In this document: positions 60,352 to 64,000 of the stretch, in pieces
Position numbering within the stretch: position 1 is the first letter of the stretch
Layout: each line of letters begins with the position of its first letter
Source: Streptomyces spectabilis
Lineage (GTDB): Bacteria > Actinomycetota > Actinomycetes > Streptomycetales > Streptomycetaceae
Reading direction: 5' to 3'
DNA: 64,000 nucleotides
Assembly (NCBI RefSeq): GCF_008704795.1
Contig: NZ_CP023690.1
Location: forward strand, 9,496,501-9,560,500
Translations under genes and position numbers: made by a program
The notes under the pieces: model-generated
Seen by the model: only the letters and a program-made list of their open reading frames with translations
The model's database searches: none
What the model was told of the DNA's origin: nothing

Positions 60352-60565
60352 GGCAAGACCGTAGGGCATACGCCCCATGGCCGGATCGGGATGCACAGGG
60401 CTCGTCCACTCCTCCGGCCTTCCCAAGACCACCGCGCACCGCGGAGACGCTTAGGCGCCCGTCCAGGTTGTACGCATTGCAGCCGATTGACCCGTGCCGG
60501 GGGGTGCGCTTGGATCCGTGGAGGCCCTCGGCGTCGGGCCGGGGGCGACACGCTCTGGGGGGAAC

Positions 60566-61669
60566 ATGTCCTTGGCTAGACGCGTGCAGTCGTCCGCCGC
60601 AGGCGCGTTACGCATCCGCACGGCCGCCGTCGCGGTCACGGCGGTCGGCGCCGTCACCTTCACCGCGCTGCCCGCCACCGCGGGGTCACACGCGCCGAGC
60701 GTGCGGCGCGTGTCCGTCGCCGCCGACGGCACCGAGGCCAACAACGGCTCGACCCACGCGGCCCTTTCGCGCAACGGCGCCTTCACCCTCTTCCACAGCG
60801 CCGCCACCAACCTCACCCAGGAACCCACGCCCCGCCCGCCCGGCGCCGTCCACATCCGTGACAACAGGACCGGCGAGGTCAAGCGGATCAGGGACTCCTT
60901 GCAGGACCCCGCCGTCAGCGACGACGGGCGGTACGTCACCTACCTCGGCTGGGGCAGTCACACCGTCAAGGTCAAGCTCGCCGACCTGGAGACGGGCGAG
61001 ACGAAGATCGTCAGCAGCGGTCCGTCGAAGGCCGGGTCCGACAGCGCCACCATGAGCGCCGACGGCCGCTACATCGCCTTCACCCAGCAGCCCGACCACC
61101 CCTCGATCCCGTCCCGCGTCGACGTCTACGACCGCGTCAAGGGGACCTACGAGACCGTGAGCGAGGGCCCGCCGATCTCCACCCGCGACATGCAGGCCCC
61201 CTCCATCAGCGCCGACGGCCGCTACGTCGCCTACCGCGACGCGGGCACCGGCGAGGTCTGGCGCTACGACCGCGACCAGCGCACCCGGGTCCGCGTCGAC
61301 GACAGCGGGTCGAGCGAACTCGTCCAGCTCAGTGGCAACGGCCGCACCGTCGCCATCAACACGGCGGACGGCGCCTACGTCCGCGACGTACCCACCGGTG
61401 CCGTCACCCGGCTGCCCGGCAAGAGGATCGACGCGCTCAGCCAGAACGGCCACCAGGTGCTCCACCAGAGCAACGACCCCGTGGCGTACTCCGAACTCCG
61501 TCTGCGCCACGTCCCGAGCGGCCACGAGACCGTCGTCCACGACAACGCCAGGGCCGTGCCCGGCGCCATCGCGGGACAGAGCCGTCTCGTCTTCGACAGC
61601 CTCGACGCCGACGTCGTACCGGGCGACACGAACGGCAAGGCCGACATCTTCCTGTGGCGGGCCCACTGA
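60566..61669 (+). CDS. Secreted TolB-like beta-propeller protein
   Basis: 367 aa from ATG 60566 preceded by GGGGGGAA. A signal peptide (RIRTAAVAVTAVGAVTFTALPATAG) is followed by repeated blades with the PD40 pattern: DPAVSDDGRYVTYLGWG, ATMSADGRYIAFTQQ, PSISADGRYVAYRD, QLSGNGRTVAINTADG, SQNGHQVLHQS. It ends VVPGDTNGKADIFLWRAH, the D-x-N-x-x-D-(I/V)-F-(L/V) element of calcium-binding propeller/dockerin-like repeats. Leu15 is a TTA codon (60608-60610). Probably a structural or binding protein outside the cell; no enzymatic motif is seen. Confidence 0.85.
   Translation: MSLARRVQSSAAGALRIRTAAVAVTAVGAVTFTALPATAGSHAPSVRRVSVAADGTEANNGSTHAALSRNGAFTLFHSAATNLTQEPTPRPPGAVHIRDNRTGEVKRIRDSLQDPAVSDDGRYVTYLGWGSHTVKVKLADLETGETKIVSSGPSKAGSDSATMSADGRYIAFTQQPDHPSIPSRVDVYDRVKGTYETVSEGPPISTRDMQAPSISADGRYVAYRDAGTGEVWRYDRDQRTRVRVDDSGSSELVQLSGNGRTVAINTADGAYVRDVPTGAVTRLPGKRIDALSQNGHQVLHQSNDPVAYSELRLRHVPSGHETVVHDNARAVPGAIAGQSRLVFDSLDADVVPGDTNGKADIFLWRAH
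60608..60610 (+). other. Rare TTA leucine codon in the secreted propeller gene
   Basis: Codon 15, inside the signal peptide, in the frame from ATG 60566. This is the second in-frame TTA I found; the other is in narG. Confidence 0.9.
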
Positions 61670-61684
61670 CGACCCGACCGTTCC

Positions 61685-61715
61685 GCCCGGCGCGGCCGTC
61701 GCGACCGCGCCGGGC
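61685..61715. terminator. Bidirectional hairpin terminator
   Basis: GCCCGGCGCGG (61685-61695) pairs perfectly with 61705-61715, with a 9-nt loop, between convergent stops at 61669 and 61730. Confidence 0.75.
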
Positions 61716-61729
61716 CCCGCGGGCAGATG

Positions 61730-62965
61730 TCAGTACGGCAGGTAGAAGCTGAGCACATCCGCGGTCAGCGGCGGGAAGAGCGCCTGGAACAGCTCTTCCC
61801 GCGCGGCGTAGACGTCGGGCCGCATCCGGCTCAGACCCTTCAGGCCGTGCGGGCCGAAGAGCAGGGCGGGCAGCTGGTCGGGAGCCACCCCGGCGCCGGC
61901 CACGGCCCTGGGGCCCTGCATCGGCCCGCCGGTGACCACGGCACCGAGCCCTTCGGGGAGGACCGGGATCCGGTAGTGGGCGCCGAACGTGGACACGATG
62001 ATGTCGCGGCCGCCCGGATCCGCACCGGCCGCGGTGAGCCGCTGCCAGAGCAGCGGCCGCAGCAGATCCAGGAGCGCCGCGACATCCGGGATGCGGACGT
62101 AGTACTGCTCCGCCTGCTCGCGCGGTTCGGGCTCCAGGAACTCCTGCCAGGCGGTGGCGGTCACCGTGCCCGCCCGGTCGACGACGCGCACCCGGCCGTC
62201 GGGGACCAGGGCGGCGACACCGCGCAGCAGCTCCCGGGCCGCCGCCTCGTCACGCGCTGCGGCCTCGGCGAGGAGCACATCGCCGTCCGGGGGTGTGGTG
62301 CGCCCGGCGGCGACGACGGCGCCGTCGCGCTCAAGGACCCGCAGGTCGCTCGCCTCGTGCTCAAGGAGCCACCGCCAGCAGGCGGCCGAGTGCGGCATCG
62401 CCACGTCGAACCGCTCCTGGGCCGCGTCCTGCAGGGCCGCCACGGCGGGGATGTCGTCCGGCCCGGCGGCGCGCAGGGCGGGCGTCCCCTCGCCGGGCGG
62501 AGGCGTGCGCACGGCCAGGGCCTGCGGGATGTCGATGGCGTACTCATAGCCGAACCGGCGGTAGAAGTACGGGATCCCGATCATCGCCTGGACGACGTGT
62601 CCCCGCGCGGCGGAGCGGTCGTGCGCCCAGCCCATCAGCGCCCGCACGAGCCCGCGCCCCTCGTACTCCTTGGCGGTGGCGACCAGTTCGACCTGGCCGG
62701 CGGGGAGCCGGACGCCGCCGACGCGGAGGTCCTCGTCGAGGAGCGTCGCGGTGGAGACGACCCGGTCGCCGTCGACGACCACGGCGCAGGCGGACCACCC
62801 GGCCTCCGGGTCCTCGACCACGAGGCGGTGGTCGAGGGCGTCGGCCGGTTCACCCCGCCCGGCAAGGAGCGCGCCGATCTGATCGAGGTCCGCGGGGCGG
62901 GCCTCTCGCAGCACGAGCCCGCCGGGCAGCGGAACGGGAGCGGGAGGGGGCACGATCGTCTTCAC
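61730..62965 (-). CDS. GNAT N-acetyltransferase (Eis-like)
   Basis: 411 aa from GTG 62965, 7 nt after the stop of the ATP-grasp gene. The N-terminal GNAT fold shows LREARPADLDQIGALLAG, the beta4 strand GQVELVATAKEYEGRGLVRALMGWAH (acetyl-CoA loop RGLVRAL preceded by V-x-T-x-x-x-x-G) and IPYFYRRFGYEYAI, which is strongly typical of Eis-like tandem-GNAT enzymes. The C-terminal half contains the sterol-carrier-like region. Relatives acetylate amines such as aminoglycosides, but substrates vary. It is cotranscribed with the ATP-grasp ligase, so the pair may build and acetylate an amino-acid-containing compound (inference). Confidence 0.85.
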   Translation of the reverse strand: MKTIVPPPAPVPLPGGLVLREARPADLDQIGALLAGRGEPADALDHRLVVEDPEAGWSACAVVVDGDRVVSTATLLDEDLRVGGVRLPAGQVELVATAKEYEGRGLVRALMGWAHDRSAARGHVVQAMIGIPYFYRRFGYEYAIDIPQALAVRTPPPGEGTPALRAAGPDDIPAVAALQDAAQERFDVAMPHSAACWRWLLEHEASDLRVLERDGAVVAAGRTTPPDGDVLLAEAAARDEAAARELLRGVAALVPDGRVRVVDRAGTVTATAWQEFLEPEPREQAEQYYVRIPDVAALLDLLRPLLWQRLTAAGADPGGRDIIVSTFGAHYRIPVLPEGLGAVVTGGPMQGPRAVAGAGVAPDQLPALLFGPHGLKGLSRMRPDVYAAREELFQALFPPLTADVLSFYLPY

Positions 62966-62972
62966 CGCCGGA

Positions 62973-63959
62973 CTATCGCAGCGCCCGAACCTGGTCGTCC
63001 ATCGATTTTCCCCCGGCACCTTCGCTCCTGGCGGCCAGACGACGGTTCACACAGGCGGTGATGGCGGGGACGACCGCGTCCATCGCCGGGCGCCAGCCCG
63101 GGACGGCGTTGACCTCGCAGACGGTGTAGGTGTCTTCGGAGGCGAACAGCAGGTCCACCCCGGCGATGTCCAGGCCCAGGGCGCGGGCCGCGTCCACCGC
63201 GAGCGCCTCCGCGCGCGGGTAGCGCCCCCGGCACAGCGCGGCGGAGCCGCCCTTCGCGATGTTGGCGGTGAGGCCGCCGTTGTCGGAGGTGTGCAGGACG
63301 GCGTCCACCGGCTCGCCGTCCACCACGATGACGCGCAGGGTACGGCCGTGGGAGTGCGCCACATGCTCCTGGAACAGGAACGGGACGTCCTGCTGGAGGC
63401 TGCCCGCCACCGCGCGCAGCATCCGGGCGTCGGGAGCGAGGAACACCTGCGTGCCCTTGCAGCCGCTGACGGTCTTCACCACGCACGCCCCCTCCGTGCC
63501 GAGGCTGCGGACGACCCCTTCGAGCGGCGCGGTGGCGTAGGAGAGGGTGTCGGGCACCGGAAGGCCCGCCAGGGCGAGTTCTTGCAGCTGCCAGATCTTG
63601 TTGCGGCTGTTGAGGTGGGCGCCGACGCCGTTGACGAGGATGCTGCCCATGCGCTCCAGGTGCCGCAGTAGGGTCACCTCGCGGTCGTCGCGCATGGGCC
63701 CCGCCACCTGGCGTACGCACACCACGTCGGGAGCGGGCAGTTCCGCGCCGCCGAGGGTGCGCAGGACCAGGCGGCCGCCCTGGACGCCGAAGAGCAGCTC
63801 GTCGGTGTGCCACACCGCGAAACGCTCGCCGTGGGCGTCCGCGAGGGCGTCGGCGAGTTCACGCGTGGACCTGCGCAGCGCGGTGGGCTGCTGCCGCACC
63901 AGCATCCATACGCGCGCGGGCGCCGCGATCACCGGGCGGGTACGGTCCTGTGGCTGCAC
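62973..63959 (-). CDS. RimK-family ATP-grasp ligase
   Basis: 328 aa with a GTG start at 63959. NSRNKIWQLQELALAGLPVPDTLSY (about residues 117-141) and CVVKTVSGCKGTQVFL (nucleotide-binding loop) introduce the ATP-grasp fold; DVPFLFQEHVAHSHGRTLRVIVVDGEPV, then NIAKGGSAALC and GVDLLFASEDTYTVCEVNAVPGW (Mg-binding D..E.N motif) complete it. RimK-like enzymes add glutamate or another amino acid to a carboxylate of a protein or small molecule; the acceptor is not known. First gene of a two-gene unit with the downstream acetyltransferase. Confidence 0.9.
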   Translation of the reverse strand: MQPQDRTRPVIAAPARVWMLVRQQPTALRRSTRELADALADAHGERFAVWHTDELLFGVQGGRLVLRTLGGAELPAPDVVCVRQVAGPMRDDREVTLLRHLERMGSILVNGVGAHLNSRNKIWQLQELALAGLPVPDTLSYATAPLEGVVRSLGTEGACVVKTVSGCKGTQVFLAPDARMLRAVAGSLQQDVPFLFQEHVAHSHGRTLRVIVVDGEPVDAVLHTSDNGGLTANIAKGGSAALCRGRYPRAEALAVDAARALGLDIAGVDLLFASEDTYTVCEVNAVPGWRPAMDAVVPAITACVNRRLAARSEGAGGKSMDDQVRALR

Positions 63960-64000
63960 ACTGGCTCCTCGTCTCGACGCCGCCCTGGTGAGCGGCGGAT

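Noticed and set aside
1..64000. tRNA, rRNA, transposase, integrase or phage genes
   Set aside because: I looked for T-loop GGTTCGAATCC-type motifs and for DDE/integrase signatures among the translated frames and found none.

Overview
The window is chromosomal DNA from a Streptomyces-like actinomycete. Base composition is very GC-rich (roughly 70-75% by eye) with strong third-position GC bias, many GTG starts, 4-bp ATGA/GTGA overlaps, Tat and Sec signals with Ala-rich h-regions, an F420-dependent-type oxidoreductase, an MmpS-like lipoprotein and two rare TTA leucine codons. I see no rRNA, tRNA, CRISPR array, transposase, integrase or plasmid/phage backbone. I annotate 46 intact protein genes and one gene fragment.

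Left part (1-29 kb): a GrpB-like protein; a secreted RelA-fold nucleotide 3'-pyrophosphokinase; an FAD aromatic hydroxylase; a LacI-regulated nucleoside hydrolase/MFS unit with two matching operators and a 15-bp tandem repeat; a large LuxR-family (LAL) regulator with a probable leaderless promoter; a small unknown gene behind a MerR/SoxR-type dyad; an alpha/beta hydrolase; a methyltransferase; a three-gene cytosolic molybdo-hydroxylase operon (2Fe-2S, FAD/4Fe-4S and Mo subunits); and a Methyltransf_19 protein. A block of exported proteins follows: M28 peptidase, MmpS-like lipoprotein, PQQ sugar dehydrogenase, a small Tat substrate, M6 metalloprotease, a sigma factor physically fused to an extracellular CAP domain, S41 peptidase, GH5 glycosidase and a small secreted protein.

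Middle (29-48 kb): a Sir2 deacylase, then the most unusual locus: two translationally coupled giant genes (30313-34017, 1,234 aa; 34020-38156, 1,378 aa) without signal peptides and matching no family I can name. They are followed by an FAD monooxygenase of the salicylyl/anthraniloyl-CoA hydroxylase type, an MT0933-like small protein, a methyltransferase, an SRPBCC protein, a LysR regulator with a perfect dyad at its own start, and a full-length DnaE replicase subunit outside the gene context I would expect. A secreted sphingomyelinase and a 1.2-kb lower-GC patch with two tiny genes end at a degenerate duplicate of the sphingomyelinase signal-peptide region.

Right part (48-64 kb): a YbdK-type carboxylate-amine ligase, a probable F420 oxidoreductase, a small unknown protein, glutaminase, and the complete respiratory nitrate reductase operon narGHJI plus an overlapping TDT-family transporter gene. 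narG carries a TTA codon, which suggests bldA-dependent translation. A convergent MarR regulator, a secreted beta-propeller protein (also with a TTA codon), and a RimK-like ATP-grasp/GNAT pair complete the window.

Functional assignments rest on motifs read by eye; no database search was run.
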